From Saccharopolyspora erythraea NRRL 2338 (lineage in GTDB: Bacteria; Actinomycetota; Actinomycetes; Mycobacteriales; Pseudonocardiaceae): a stretch of 64,000 bases of DNA. The notes below the pieces were generated by a model, which searched no databases, was not told the origin of the DNA, and was given only the letters and a program-made list of their open reading frames with translations. How positions within the stretch are numbered: the stretch's first letter is position 1; every line of letters begins with the position of its first letter. A program made the position numbers and the translations under genes. The stretch is from assembly GCF_000062885.1 (NCBI RefSeq), contig NC_009142.1, positions 2,965,584 to 3,029,583 on the forward strand, given 5' to 3'. This document shows, in pieces, positions 34,758-43,881 of the stretch.

Positions 34758-35975
34758 ATGGAGGGTGTGGAGGGCATGAGCGGCATCCCGGATCCGGACG
34801 AGTTCCGCGCCGAGGTTCGCGAGTGGTTGGCCGGCGTGGCCCGGCCGCGACCGCCGGAGGGCGAGTGGGGCACCGGCGACGATTCCGTCGCGGTGTTCGA
34901 GAACTGGAGCGCCGAGCAGGAGCGGGAGCACACCGAGCGCATCCGTTCCTGGGAGCGGACGAGGTTCGACGACGGTTGGGGAGCGTTGAGCTGGTCGGAG
35001 GAGTTCGGTGGGCGCGGCCTGCCGGGTTCCTACGAGCAGCTCTACCTCGCCGAGGAGTCCGGGTTCGAGGTGCCGCGCCGCACCGAGATCTTCCCGGTCA
35101 CCCGGCAGCTCGTCGCACCCGCCATCGGCATCTGGGGCACGCCGGAGCAGCAGCGGCGCTGGGTCCGCCCGATGCTGCGCACCGACGAGCTGGCCTGCCA
35201 GCTGTTCTCCGAGACCGAGGCGGGGTCGGACCTCGCCGCGGTGCGCACCCGCGCGGTCCGCGACGGCGACCGGTGGGTGCTCAACGGGCACAAGGTGTGG
35301 ACCTCCGGCGCCGGCGTCGCCACCTGGGGGGTCGCGGTGTGCCGCACCGATCCCGAGGCGTCCAAGCACGCCGGGATCACGGTGTTCCTGGTGCGCATGG
35401 ACGCACCCGGGGTGACGGTGCGGCCGATCCGGCAGATGACCGGCGGCAGCAGCTTCAACGAGGTCTACCTCGACGACGTGGTGGTGCCCGACACCGACCG
35501 CCTCGGCGAAGTGGGCCAGGGGTGGCGGGTCACGCTGACCGTGCTGGCCGCCGAGCGGCTGGACTCGGGCTCGCTCGGTCTCGGCAACGCCGACCGCGCC
35601 ATCGAGCTGGCACGCCACCTGCCGCGTCCGCTCACCGGAGTCGAGCGGCACCGGGCCGCCGATCTGTTCGTGCGGACGATGGTCCAGCGGATCATCGGGT
35701 TGCGGGTGACCGCGGCCCTGGTCGCCGGGCGCGAGCCGGGGGCGGAGGCGTCGGTGGGCAAGCTCTACGCGACCGAGACGATGCGCCGGACCAGCGACCT
35801 CGTGCAGCAACTCCTCGGGCCGAGCCTGGCCGCCGACACGGGGGAGTGGGGCACCTACGCCTGGACCGAGCACCTGCTCGGTGCACCCGGGTACAGCATC
35901 GCGGGCGGTACCGACGAGATCCAGCGCAACATCCTCGCCGAGCGCGTGCTCGGACTTCCCAAGGAGGCGCGATGA
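34758..35975 (+). CDS. Acyl-CoA dehydrogenase
   Basis: About 405 aa. LFSETEAGSDLAAVRTRAVR is the FAD/substrate motif, NGHKVWTSGAGVATWG follows, and YSIAGGTDEIQRNILAERVL is the C-terminal hallmark. It introduces an alpha-beta double bond into an acyl-CoA and passes electrons to ETF. The N-terminal region resembles the large-chain actinobacterial FadE group that often works as heteromers, so it may pair with the enzyme at 36990. Start uncertain: ATG 34758 has GGAG 6 nt upstream; GTG 34743 and ATG 34776 are alternatives. Confidence 0.93.
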   Translation: MEGVEGMSGIPDPDEFRAEVREWLAGVARPRPPEGEWGTGDDSVAVFENWSAEQEREHTERIRSWERTRFDDGWGALSWSEEFGGRGLPGSYEQLYLAEESGFEVPRRTEIFPVTRQLVAPAIGIWGTPEQQRRWVRPMLRTDELACQLFSETEAGSDLAAVRTRAVRDGDRWVLNGHKVWTSGAGVATWGVAVCRTDPEASKHAGITVFLVRMDAPGVTVRPIRQMTGGSSFNEVYLDDVVVPDTDRLGEVGQGWRVTLTVLAAERLDSGSLGLGNADRAIELARHLPRPLTGVERHRAADLFVRTMVQRIIGLRVTAALVAGREPGAEASVGKLYATETMRRTSDLVQQLLGPSLAADTGEWGTYAWTEHLLGAPGYSIAGGTDEIQRNILAERVLGLPKEAR

Positions 35976-36931
35976 CGGTCGGCACCCAGGAAGAGGGACT
36001 GATCTCCCGGGTCCGGGAGGTCTTCGGACGGCCGGTCGGGGACCTTGAGCCGCTACCCGGGGGTCACTCGGGGCTGACCTACCGGGTCACGGCCGGGGAC
36101 AACCGCTACGTCGTCAAGGCGGTCCCGCCGCGCGAGCGGCCGGTCGGCCGCAACGACATGCTCCGCCAGGCCCGCGTGTTGCGTGCGTTGGACGGCTCCG
36201 CCGTCCCCGTACCCGCGGTCGTGGCCGTCGACGAGGAGGCTCCGGCGTGGTTCGCCATGGAGTTCGTCGAGGGGGAGGCGATCGAACCGGTCCTCGACGA
36301 CCAGGACGTGCCGGCGGACGTGGCGCGTGCGCGCATGTTCGAAGTGGCGGGGGTGCTGCGCAGGCTGCACGGCGTCGATCTGAGCAGCCTTGCCGCGGAT
36401 GTGCCGGAACCGCTGAGCGCGGCCGGTGAGCTGGAGCGGTGGAGCCGCACCATGCACGCGGTGCCGCCCGAGCTGCGGCCGGGGGCCGAAGAACTCCTGC
36501 GGCGTCTCGGGGATGACGTACCGGAGGACCTGCCGCCGGTGCTGGTGCACGGCGACTTCCGGCTCGGCAACGTCCTGTGCCGCGGTGAGCGAGCCGTCGC
36601 CGTGCTGGACTGGGAGATCTGGAGCCTCGGCGATCCGCGCACCGACCTCGGCTGGTTCCTGCTGTTCGCCGATCACCGCAATTTCCCCGCCGTAGGGCGG
36701 GAAACCGAAGGGTTGCCCTCCGAGGCGGAGCTGCTCGCGGCCTACCTCGACGGAGCATCGGCGCTCCCGGCGATGGACTGGTTCCGGGCACTGTGCCGCA
36801 TGAAGATGGCCGCGATCATGGGCCACAACCTGCGTCGCCACCGGGAAGGCAGGCGCCACGACCCGGACCAGGAACGCCTCCCGCCCACCATCTCGGCGCT
36901 GATCCGCACGGCCCGGGACGTCCTCGGGTGA
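35972..36931 (+). CDS. Phosphotransferase (APH/ACAD10-type kinase fold)
   Basis: A 319-aa kinase-like protein. Lys49 (RYVVKA) is the ATP lysine. HGDFRLGN (His193, Asp195, Asn200) is the catalytic loop, and LDWEIWSLGDPRTDLGW (Asp213) the metal-binding motif. Such proteins are regularly encoded beside or fused to acyl-CoA dehydrogenases and are thought to phosphorylate hydroxyacyl groups, as in ACAD10/11 4-hydroxy acid breakdown. The substrate here is unknown. ATG overlaps the preceding stop (ATGA) and is preceded by AAGGAGGCGCG. Confidence 0.92.
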   Translation: MTVGTQEEGLISRVREVFGRPVGDLEPLPGGHSGLTYRVTAGDNRYVVKAVPPRERPVGRNDMLRQARVLRALDGSAVPVPAVVAVDEEAPAWFAMEFVEGEAIEPVLDDQDVPADVARARMFEVAGVLRRLHGVDLSSLAADVPEPLSAAGELERWSRTMHAVPPELRPGAEELLRRLGDDVPEDLPPVLVHGDFRLGNVLCRGERAVAVLDWEIWSLGDPRTDLGWFLLFADHRNFPAVGRETEGLPSEAELLAAYLDGASALPAMDWFRALCRMKMAAIMGHNLRRHREGRRHDPDQERLPPTISALIRTARDVLG

Positions 36932-36989
36932 GCCGATCCGCGACAGCGCAGCCAGCCAGCCAAGCAAGCCCGACCGAAACGAGGCGACG

Positions 36990-38207
36990 GTGGACTTCGA
37001 GTTCTCCCCGCGTGCGCAGGACCTGATCGAGCGCATGCGGTCGTTCATGCAGGAGCACGTCTACCCCAGCGAGGCGGTGCACGACAGCCAGCTCGCCGAA
37101 GGCGCCGATCCGCACGCGCTTCCTCCGGTGATGCGGGAGCTGAAGGAGAAGGCCCGTGCGGAAGGGCTGTGGAACCTGTTCCTCACGCACGGGGACTGGG
37201 GAGCCGGTCTCACCAATCTGGACTACGCGCCGCTGGCCGAGCTCGCCGGCAGGTCCATCATCGGGCCGGAGGTGTTCAACTGCTCTGCGCCCGACACCGG
37301 CAACATGGAGCTGCTGTCGCTGTACGGCACACCCGAACAGCAGGACCGCTGGCTGCGTCCGCTGCTGGATGCCGAGATCCGCTCCTGCTTCGCGATGACC
37401 GAACCGGACGTGGCGAGCTCGGACGCGCGCAACATCCGCACCCGCATCACCAGGGACGGCGACGACTACGTCGTCAACGGCCGCAAGTGGTACACCTCGG
37501 GCATCCTCGACCCGGACTGCAAGCTGATCATCCTGATGGGCGTGACCGACCCCGAGGCTCCGGCCTACCGGCAGCAGAGCATGCTGCTCATCCCGCGGGA
37601 GACGCCGGGGGTCACGGTGCTGCGGGATCTCCCGATGTTCGGCTACACGGACCGGCTCGGACACGGCGAGGTGCTCTTCGAGGACGTCCGCGTGCCCGTG
37701 ACGAACATCCTCGGCGGGGAGGGGGAGGGCTTCGCGCTCGCGCAGGGGCGGCTCGGGCCCGGGCGGATGCACTACGCGATGCGTGCGGTCGGTTTCGCCG
37801 AGCGGGCACTGGAGCTGATGTGCCGGCGCGTGCTGGACCGCGTGGCGTTCGGCAGACCGCTCGCCGACCAGGGTGTCGTGCGCGAATGGATCGCGCGCAG
37901 CCGGATCGAGATCGAGCAGCTGCGGCTGCTGGTGCTCAAGTCGGCGTGGCTGATGGACACCGCGGGCAACGCGGCGGCCAGGACGGAGGTCGCCGCGATC
38001 AAGGTCGCCGCGCTGGAGGTCGCCCACAACGTCGTGGACCGCGCGGTGCAGTCCCACGGCGCGGCCGGGGTCAGCGACGACACCGTGCTGGCCCGGCTGT
38101 TCGCGATCAGCCGCGCGCTGCGCATCGCCGACGGCCCCGACGAGGTGCACCTGCGCACGGTGGCCAGGCACGAGCTCGACAAGTACCGGAAGGCGGACGC
38201 GGCATGA
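36990..38207 (+). CDS. Acyl-CoA dehydrogenase, second of the operon
   Basis: A 405-aa enzyme starting with the family pattern MDFEFSPRAQDLIERMRSFM. CFAMTEPDVASSDARNIRTR is the FAD motif, WYTSGILDPDCK follows, and RVAFGRPLADQGVVREWIAR and AVQSHGAAGVSDDTVLARLF mark the C-domain. It groups with the acyl-CoA dehydrogenases paired with APH-type kinases. It ends in a dehydrogenase-like tail without the usual GGTxEIQ motif, which is normal in this subgroup. GTG start with GAGGCGACG upstream, 58 bp after the kinase gene. Confidence 0.93.
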   Translation: MDFEFSPRAQDLIERMRSFMQEHVYPSEAVHDSQLAEGADPHALPPVMRELKEKARAEGLWNLFLTHGDWGAGLTNLDYAPLAELAGRSIIGPEVFNCSAPDTGNMELLSLYGTPEQQDRWLRPLLDAEIRSCFAMTEPDVASSDARNIRTRITRDGDDYVVNGRKWYTSGILDPDCKLIILMGVTDPEAPAYRQQSMLLIPRETPGVTVLRDLPMFGYTDRLGHGEVLFEDVRVPVTNILGGEGEGFALAQGRLGPGRMHYAMRAVGFAERALELMCRRVLDRVAFGRPLADQGVVREWIARSRIEIEQLRLLVLKSAWLMDTAGNAAARTEVAAIKVAALEVAHNVVDRAVQSHGAAGVSDDTVLARLFAISRALRIADGPDEVHLRTVARHELDKYRKADAA

Positions 38208-38980
38208 CCCGAGGTGTTCTGGACGGCCAGGTCGCGGTGATCACCGGCGGTTCGCGCGGCATCGGACTGGCGATCGGGCAGGCCTACCGGGCCGCTGGTG
38301 CGCACGTGGTGCTCGCGGCGCGCAAGGCCGACGGTCTTGCCGAAGCGCGCAGCGAGCTGCTGGGCGTCGCGGCGGCTGGTGAGGTGCACACGGTCGTGGC
38401 CAACGCGGGCGAGCCGGAGCAGGCGCAGCGGTGCGTCGACGAGGCCATGGAGCGTTTCGGCCGGCTCGACGTCCTGGTCAACAACGCGGCCACCAACCCC
38501 TACCACGGCGAGCTGATCGGTCTGGACCCGTCCCGGGCGGAGAAGACCGTCCGGGTCAACCAGTACGGGATGATCGCCTGGACGCGCTGCGCGTGGCACG
38601 CGTGGATGGCCGAGCACGGCGGGGCCGTCGTCAACATCGCCTCGGTCGGCGGGCTGATCGTCGACCCGCACATCGGCTACTACAACGCCACCAAGGCCGC
38701 GATGCTGCACCTCACCCGCCAGCTCGCCTACGAGCTCGGTCCAGCGGCCCGCGTCAACGCCATCGCCCCCGGCCTGGTCAAGACCGAGCTGGCCCGTGCG
38801 GTGTGGGAGGTGCGCGAGCCGATCCTCACCGAGAAGCTGCCGCTGCGCCGGCTGGGAACGCCCGAGGACGTGGCCAACGCGGCGCTGTTCCTGGCCTCCG
38901 ACGCCTCCTCCTGGATGACCGGGCAGACCCTGGTCCTGGACGGCGGCGCGCTGGCCCTGCCGATCGGGGTCGAGGGATGA
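38204..38980 (+). CDS. SDR family oxidoreductase
   Basis: A 258-aa SDR. TGGSRGIG (residues 14-21), LVNNAATNPY, active-site Ser147 (NIASVGG) and Tyr160/Lys164 in YYNATKAA are all present. AARK after the second strand hints at NADP. It probably oxidises a 3-hydroxyacyl-CoA after the dehydrogenase and hydratase steps. ATG overlaps the previous stop (ATGA). Confidence 0.93.
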   Translation: MTRGVLDGQVAVITGGSRGIGLAIGQAYRAAGAHVVLAARKADGLAEARSELLGVAAAGEVHTVVANAGEPEQAQRCVDEAMERFGRLDVLVNNAATNPYHGELIGLDPSRAEKTVRVNQYGMIAWTRCAWHAWMAEHGGAVVNIASVGGLIVDPHIGYYNATKAAMLHLTRQLAYELGPAARVNAIAPGLVKTELARAVWEVREPILTEKLPLRRLGTPEDVANAALFLASDASSWMTGQTLVLDGGALALPIGVEG

Positions 38981-39765
38981 CGGGCGACGGGCAGGCACCG
39001 ATCCGCCCCAGCGGCGAGCTGTTCGCGCTGCACGGCAGGACGGCGGTGGTGACCGGCGCGTCCTCGGGACTGGGCGCCCGCTTCGCCGCCGTGCTCGCCG
39101 CCGCGGGCGCCACCGTGTTCGCCGCCGCGCGGCGCGTCGACCGGCTGAGCGCGCTCGCCGCCGAGGACGCCCGGATCCGGCCGGTCGCCTGCGACGTGAG
39201 CCGCGAGGACGACCGGGCACGCCTGGTCGAGCAGGTGCGGGAGGCGACGGGCCGGTTGGACGTGCTGGTGAACAACGCGGGCACGTCTGGCTCCACCCGA
39301 GCGGCCGACGAGTCCGCGCAGGACTTCGCCGACGTGCTGGCGGTCAACCTCGTCGCGCCCTTCCACCTGGCGCGTCTGATGGCCGAGTCCGAGTCACCGG
39401 CGAGCGGGAAGAGCATCGTGAACGTCTCCTCCGTACTCGGCCTCGTCTCCACGGCACCGCTGGGCGGAGCGAGCTACGCGGCGTCCAAGGCCGGGCTGAT
39501 CGGCCTGACGCGGGAGCTCGCCGGCCAGTGGGGCGGTGCGGGGGTGCGGGTCAACGCCCTGGCACCGGGATGGTTCCGCTCGGAGATGACCGAGGCGCTG
39601 TTCGCCGACGAGCGTTCGAACCGGTGGGTCGCGCGCAACACCATGCTCGGCCGGGGCGGCGACGGTGCTGAGCTCGACGGAGCGCTGCTGTTCCTCGCCT
39701 CGGAGGCATCCTCGTACTGCACCGGCCAGGTGCTGGCCGTCGACGGCGGGTGGACGGCCCGATGA
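38977..39765 (+). CDS. SDR family oxidoreductase
   Basis: A 262-aa SDR with a 20-residue extra start. The nucleotide motif is TGASSGLG (26-33), LVNNAGTSGS follows, active-site NVSSVLGL and YAASKAG contain Ser, Tyr and Lys, and the ending VLAVDGGWTAR is typical. Cofactor loop AARRVDR suggests NADP. ATGA overlap with both neighbours shows tight operon structure. Substrate unknown; it differs enough from its neighbour to act at another step. Confidence 0.93.
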   Translation: MTGDGQAPIRPSGELFALHGRTAVVTGASSGLGARFAAVLAAAGATVFAAARRVDRLSALAAEDARIRPVACDVSREDDRARLVEQVREATGRLDVLVNNAGTSGSTRAADESAQDFADVLAVNLVAPFHLARLMAESESPASGKSIVNVSSVLGLVSTAPLGGASYAASKAGLIGLTRELAGQWGGAGVRVNALAPGWFRSEMTEALFADERSNRWVARNTMLGRGGDGAELDGALLFLASEASSYCTGQVLAVDGGWTAR

Positions 39766-40553
39766 GCCGGGTCCAGGTCGAGGTCCGCGACTCCGTCGCG
39801 CACGTGGTGATGTGCCGTGGCGAGGCGGGCAACGCGATCGACCTCGCGATGGCACGGGCTCTACTGAGCGCGGCGACGGCCTGTTGCGAGCGAGACGTCC
39901 GCGCGGTGCTGCTGCGGGGAGAGGGCCGGTCCTTCTGCGTCGGTGGTGACCTGCGGGAGTTCGCCGCGATGGTTGGGCAGGAGCGCCACGACCACCTGAT
40001 GGCCGTGACCGACACCCTGCACGAAGCACTGCTGGTGTTCGGGTCGATGGACGCGCCCGTCATCGCCGCGGTGCAGGGCGCGGTCGCCGGTGCCGGAGTG
40101 GGCCTGGCCGCCGCCGCGGACCTCGCGCTCGCCGCCGAGGACGCGACGTTCCTGCTCGCCTACACCGGCATCGGCTACTCGCCGGACGCGGGAGCGACCT
40201 GGTGGCTGCCGCGCCTGGTCGGGCCGAAACGGGCCATGGAGCTGTTGCTGACCAACCCGCGGATCTCGGCCGGCGAGGCGGCGGCGATGGGACTGGTGAC
40301 CCGCGTCGTCGACGGTGCGACGCTGGACGGCGAGGCGCGGCAGCTCGCCGGTCAGCTCGCCAAGGGCGCCACGAACGCGTTCGGCGTGACGAAGCGGCTG
40401 GTCGTCCAGGGCCTCTCGAGCGCTCTCGGCGCCCACATGGACCGGGAGGCGCGGGCGCTGTCCACGGCGGCGGTGTCGCCGGAGGGCGTCGAGGGAGTCG
40501 ACGCGTTCCTCACCAAGCGCCCACCCCGCTTCCACCGCCCGGGCGCGGACTGA
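39762..40553 (+). CDS. Enoyl-CoA hydratase/isomerase (PaaG-like)
   Basis: A 263-aa crotonase-fold protein. GRSFCVGGDLREF and AVQGAVAGAGVGLAAAADLA form the oxyanion hole. The usual first glutamate is absent (GAGVGLA), while TGIGYSPDAGATWWLPRLVG carries an Asp where PaaG isomerases have theirs. Isomerisation of a double bond or an epoxide/oxepin is therefore more likely than hydration (inference). ATG overlaps the SDR stop. Confidence 0.9.
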   Translation: MSRVQVEVRDSVAHVVMCRGEAGNAIDLAMARALLSAATACCERDVRAVLLRGEGRSFCVGGDLREFAAMVGQERHDHLMAVTDTLHEALLVFGSMDAPVIAAVQGAVAGAGVGLAAAADLALAAEDATFLLAYTGIGYSPDAGATWWLPRLVGPKRAMELLLTNPRISAGEAAAMGLVTRVVDGATLDGEARQLAGQLAKGATNAFGVTKRLVVQGLSSALGAHMDREARALSTAAVSPEGVEGVDAFLTKRPPRFHRPGAD

Positions 40554-40597
40554 CCGCTGCGGGAGCCGCAGCGTCGAGCGATGAGAGGAAGGCCGGC

Positions 40598-40999
40598 ATG
40601 TCCGAGACACCAGCACCGTTCCTGACCGCCTGGTTCGAGATCATGGACAGCGACGACCCCGCCAGGATCCTCGACCTGATCAGCGACGACTTCGAGTTCT
40701 CCATCCTGTTCTCCACCGGCGGCGACGGAGCCACGGACTTCTCCGGAGGCCGCCCGGCTCTCGAGCACTACCTGGAGCAGCGGGAGCGGGGAGTGCTCAC
40801 CCACCACCTGGTGGCGGCCAGTTCCACGGGAAGCGACGAACTGTTCCTCGGGGAGGTCCGGCGCGGCGGTGTCCCGGTGGCGAGCTTCGTCGCCGCGGGC
40901 AGGGTCGGCTCCTCCGGACGCCTGGAGCGCTTCCTGGTCGGCCGGTCACCAGGCGTGCGGTTCGGGACGGGGCAGCACGCGGCGCGGAGCGCACACTAG
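40598..40999 (+). CDS. NTF2-like (SnoaL fold) protein
   Basis: A 133-aa cone-fold protein: FLTAWFEIMDSDDPARILDL, ISDDFEFSILFSTGGDGA, HYLEQRERGVLTHHLVAASS. No clear catalytic Asp/His dyad is assignable by eye. Like the protein at 29510-29860, it sits at the end of a run of beta-oxidation genes. It may be an isomerase, hydratase subunit or ligand carrier. ATG follows GAGAGGAAGGCCGGC. Confidence 0.82.
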   Translation: MSETPAPFLTAWFEIMDSDDPARILDLISDDFEFSILFSTGGDGATDFSGGRPALEHYLEQRERGVLTHHLVAASSTGSDELFLGEVRRGGVPVASFVAAGRVGSSGRLERFLVGRSPGVRFGTGQHAARSAH

Positions 41000-41075
41000 G
41001 TCCGCGTTCCCGGCCTTGCCGCCGGCCCGGGCATGGGCTCGGCTCCAACAGGCACGACCGACGCAAGGAGGCGTC

Positions 41076-41204
41076 ATGGAACTCGTGTTGCTGCGCGGTG
41101 GTGCGCAGAAGGACGTGAGGGTTGCGGCATGCGACAGTAGTGCGCGAGTTCCGGCAGCGGGCCGGGGAATCCGACTTCGTCGCCGTGATCGACGACTCGG
41201 GTGA
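41076..41204 (+). CDS. Short leader ORF overlapping the acyl-CoA ligase start
   Basis: ATG 41076 is preceded by AAGGAGGCGTC, a perfect ribosome site, yet opens only 42 codons (MELVLLRGGAQKDVRVAACD...) and overlaps the first 27 codons of the ligase in another frame. It could be a translational coupler or regulatory leader, or a sign of a frameshift in the ligase 5' end. The product itself is probably not functional. Confidence 0.3.
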   Translation: MELVLLRGGAQKDVRVAACDSSARVPAAGRGIRLRRRDRRLG

Positions 41205-42654
41205 GCACACCGCACGGCAGTTGCTCGCGCGGGCCGACGAGCTCGCCGGCGGCCTGGGCGGTGAGCGCGGTGCCGGCACCGTCGTCGTCCAGGCGGACAA
41301 CACGTGGCGCACGGTCGCCGCGACGCTCGCCGTGGGGACGGGCGGGGGAGTCCTCGCGGTGGTCAACCGCCACACGACGCGCGGCGAGTTCGCCGCCGTG
41401 GTCGAGGACCTCCAGCCCGATGCCGTGGTCGCCGAGCCCTCGGCGATGCGGGAGTGGGACGTTCCCGCGTCTTTCCCGGCGGGGGAGGCGCACGCGGTGC
41501 TGGACGGCTGGGAGTGCCGGACCTCCGGCGCGACTCCGGACGTCTCCCGGTGGTCCGGCGGCGCGTTGATCGGTCTGACCTCGGGCTCGACCGGGCGCGC
41601 CAAGGGCGTGGTGCAGTCGGAGGAGGCGCTGCGGTACGCGTGCGGCCACAGCATCGACATCAACGGCCTGCGGCCAGGTGACGCGGTGGGGGCGATCGTG
41701 CCGCTGTCCTCGGCCGCCGCCTACTGCTTCGGCGTCTACCTCAGCCTGATGCTCGGAGGCCGGCTGGTGCTCTGCGGGAAGTGGGAGCCCGCCGCGGTGC
41801 TGGCCCGCATGGCCGAGACGCACGTGCGGTGGACCATGTGCGTGCCGACCATGGCACTGCAGCTCGGAGCCGCCGCCGCGGGCTCGCGCGCGCTGGCCGG
41901 GATGCGGTCGATCACGGTGGGCGGAGGTCCGATGGAGGCCGCGGTGCTCGCTCGCGCGGAGCGGTCGCTGGGCACGCGCATCCTGCGGGTCTTCGGCATG
42001 TCCGAATGCCTCGGGCACACGTCTCCGCGGCCGGAAGACCCGGAGGGGACCAGGCTGGGCAGGGACGGCATCCCCTTCCCCGGCACCGAGGTGCGAGCCG
42101 TGGACGAAGCGGGCGAGCCGGTTCCGCCCGGGGTGGCCGGGCGGGCGCAGGTTCGCGGGCCTTCGCTGTTCCTCGGGTATGCGCGCGGGGGAAAGCTCGA
42201 CCCGCCGGCTCTCACCGCCGACGGGTTCTTCCCGACCGGAGACCTGGTGCGGGTCGACGACGACGGCGCCATCAGCGTGATGGGCCGGGAGAAGGACGTG
42301 ATCATCCGCGGTGGGCGCAACATCGACATCACCGAGATCGAGCGGGCACTGGCCACCCACCTTCGCGTGGCCGCGGTCTGCGTCGTCGCGGTACCCGACG
42401 CGATCCTCGGTGAGCGGGTCGCCGCACTGGTCGTCACCACCGACGGCGGGCACTTCGAGCTCGAGGAGGCGACCCGCCACCTGCAGGAGCTCGGCCTGTC
42501 CAAGACGAAGTGGCCCGAGTTCGTGTTCGCGGTCGACAGCCTGCCGCAGACGACCGTGGGCAAGCTGGACCGGCGCTGCGCACGCGATCTCGCGCACGAA
42601 CTGCACTCCCGGCTACCGAAGGACGATGCGACACCGGCGGAGGGACGAGCGTGA
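41122..42654 (+). CDS. Acyl-CoA synthetase (AMP-binding, FadD-like)
   Basis: A 510-aa enzyme that activates a carboxylic acid with ATP to the acyl-CoA. The P-loop LTSGSTGRAKGVV is at residues 152-164. GMSECLGHT is motif II, and FPTGDLVRVDDDGAISVMGR and EKDVIIRGGRNI form the hinge. The catalytic lysine is in LPQTTVGKLDRR. The N-domain is compact, as in cyclic-acid or short-acid ligases. The frame opens after a TGA at 41116-41118, so the TTG at 41122 (AAGGA 9 nt upstream) is the first start; GTG 41140 is an alternative. Confidence 0.92.
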   Translation: MRHATVVREFRQRAGESDFVAVIDDSGEHTARQLLARADELAGGLGGERGAGTVVVQADNTWRTVAATLAVGTGGGVLAVVNRHTTRGEFAAVVEDLQPDAVVAEPSAMREWDVPASFPAGEAHAVLDGWECRTSGATPDVSRWSGGALIGLTSGSTGRAKGVVQSEEALRYACGHSIDINGLRPGDAVGAIVPLSSAAAYCFGVYLSLMLGGRLVLCGKWEPAAVLARMAETHVRWTMCVPTMALQLGAAAAGSRALAGMRSITVGGGPMEAAVLARAERSLGTRILRVFGMSECLGHTSPRPEDPEGTRLGRDGIPFPGTEVRAVDEAGEPVPPGVAGRAQVRGPSLFLGYARGGKLDPPALTADGFFPTGDLVRVDDDGAISVMGREKDVIIRGGRNIDITEIERALATHLRVAAVCVVAVPDAILGERVAALVVTTDGGHFELEEATRHLQELGLSKTKWPEFVFAVDSLPQTTVGKLDRRCARDLAHELHSRLPKDDATPAEGRA

Positions 42655-43712
42655 CGACACTGGACCGAGGGTGGTGGGCCCGCAGCGGCGTCGAGACGCT
42701 CCGGCCGGGGGTGCACCGGATTCCGCTGCCGCTGCCCAACGACGGCCTGCGTGCGGTCAACGTCTACGTGCTGGAAGAGGAGGACGGCCTCGTCCTGGTC
42801 GACGGTGGCTGGGCGCTTCCGGAGTCGCGGCGGGTGCTCGAGGACGGACTGGCGGCGCTCGGGCGCGACCTCGGCGAGATCGGCCACGTCCTGGTCACCC
42901 ACGTCCACCGCGACCACTACACCCAGGCCGTCGAGCTGCGCAGGACGGTCGGGGCGAGGGTGTACCTGGGCGCGGGTGAGCGGCCCGGCCTGGAGATGCT
43001 CGACGCGTTGCGCACGGACGTGCCGGTCAGCTCCCTCGACACGTTGCGGCGTTCTGGAGCCGAGGATCTGGCCGAACGCGTGTTGCGCGACATGGAGTTC
43101 GATCCCTTCGACGCGAGCATCTGGGAGCCGCCGGACCTGTGGCTGGGGGCGGGCACGATCCGGCCGGCGGGGCGTGCTCTCCGCGTGATCCCGACGCCCG
43201 GCCACACCAAGGGCCATGTCGTCTACCTCGACCAGCAGCGGGGTCTGCTGTTCTCCGGCGACCACGTGCTGCCGCACATCACCCCGTCGATCGGCTTCGA
43301 ACTCGCCGAGCCCGGTACGCCGCTCGCGGACTACCTGGATTCGCTGCGCCTGCTCACCACGCTCGCCGACGCCGAGCTGCTTCCCGCGCACGGACCTGCG
43401 GGCGGCAGCGTGCACGCCCGAGTCGCCGAGCTGCTGGCGCACCACGACACGCGGTTCGCCCGCACCGCGGAGGTGCTCGGCGGGAGCACGCGCGACGCGT
43501 ACGGCGTCGCGCGCGGGCTGCGGTGGACCAGGCGCCAAGTGCCGTTCGCCGACCTCGGCACCTTCGACCAGATGCTCGCGGTCAACGAGACCGCCGCCCA
43601 CCTCGACGTGCTGGTCCAGCGCGGGCAGCTCGCCGTCGAGGACGTGGGCGGGGTGAACCAGTACACGCCGACGTACCGCTGCGAGGCCGCCTCACGGCCA
43701 CGCACGGGATGA
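42651..43712 (+). CDS. Metallo-beta-lactamase-fold hydrolase
   Basis: A 353-aa glyoxalase-II-like enzyme. The dinuclear metal motif THVHRDHY supplies His84, His86, Asp88 and His89; a further His is in TPGHTKGH, Asp in LFSGDHVLPH and His in LPAHGPA. The C-terminal 90 residues form the winged-helix-like extension found in this subgroup. It may hydrolyse an acyl-CoA thioester or a lactone. GTG start overlaps the ligase stop. Last gene of the long operon. Confidence 0.92.
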   Translation: MTTLDRGWWARSGVETLRPGVHRIPLPLPNDGLRAVNVYVLEEEDGLVLVDGGWALPESRRVLEDGLAALGRDLGEIGHVLVTHVHRDHYTQAVELRRTVGARVYLGAGERPGLEMLDALRTDVPVSSLDTLRRSGAEDLAERVLRDMEFDPFDASIWEPPDLWLGAGTIRPAGRALRVIPTPGHTKGHVVYLDQQRGLLFSGDHVLPHITPSIGFELAEPGTPLADYLDSLRLLTTLADAELLPAHGPAGGSVHARVAELLAHHDTRFARTAEVLGGSTRDAYGVARGLRWTRRQVPFADLGTFDQMLAVNETAAHLDVLVQRGQLAVEDVGGVNQYTPTYRCEAASRPRTG

Positions 43713-43767
43713 CGTTCGTGCAGGCGTCCGGGAGCGGAATCGCCGCTCATCTCGACCAGCTCGGTCA

Positions 43768-43801
43768 GCACCTCGTTCCGGCTCCACCCGGAACGAGGTG
43801 C
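43768..43801 (+). terminator. Terminator of the long catabolic operon
   Basis: Perfect 14-bp inverted repeat (GCACCTCGTTCCGG / CCGGAACGAGGTGC) with a 6-nt loop, 56 bp after the MBL gene and just before the IS200/IS605 left end. Confidence 0.9.
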
Positions 43802-43881
43802 GTGCGCTTCTACCGGTAAGGACGGGCAGTGCTCCGTCCTTCGCGGAGGTGAAGCTTGGCCACCGGTCGTCAGGCCGGTTC

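Noticed and set aside
41736-43601. Very long open frame of 621 codons on the minus strand
   Set aside because: It lies fully antisense to the acyl-CoA ligase and MBL genes, is Arg/Pro/Gly-rich and shows no family motif; long shadow frames are normal in DNA this rich in GC.
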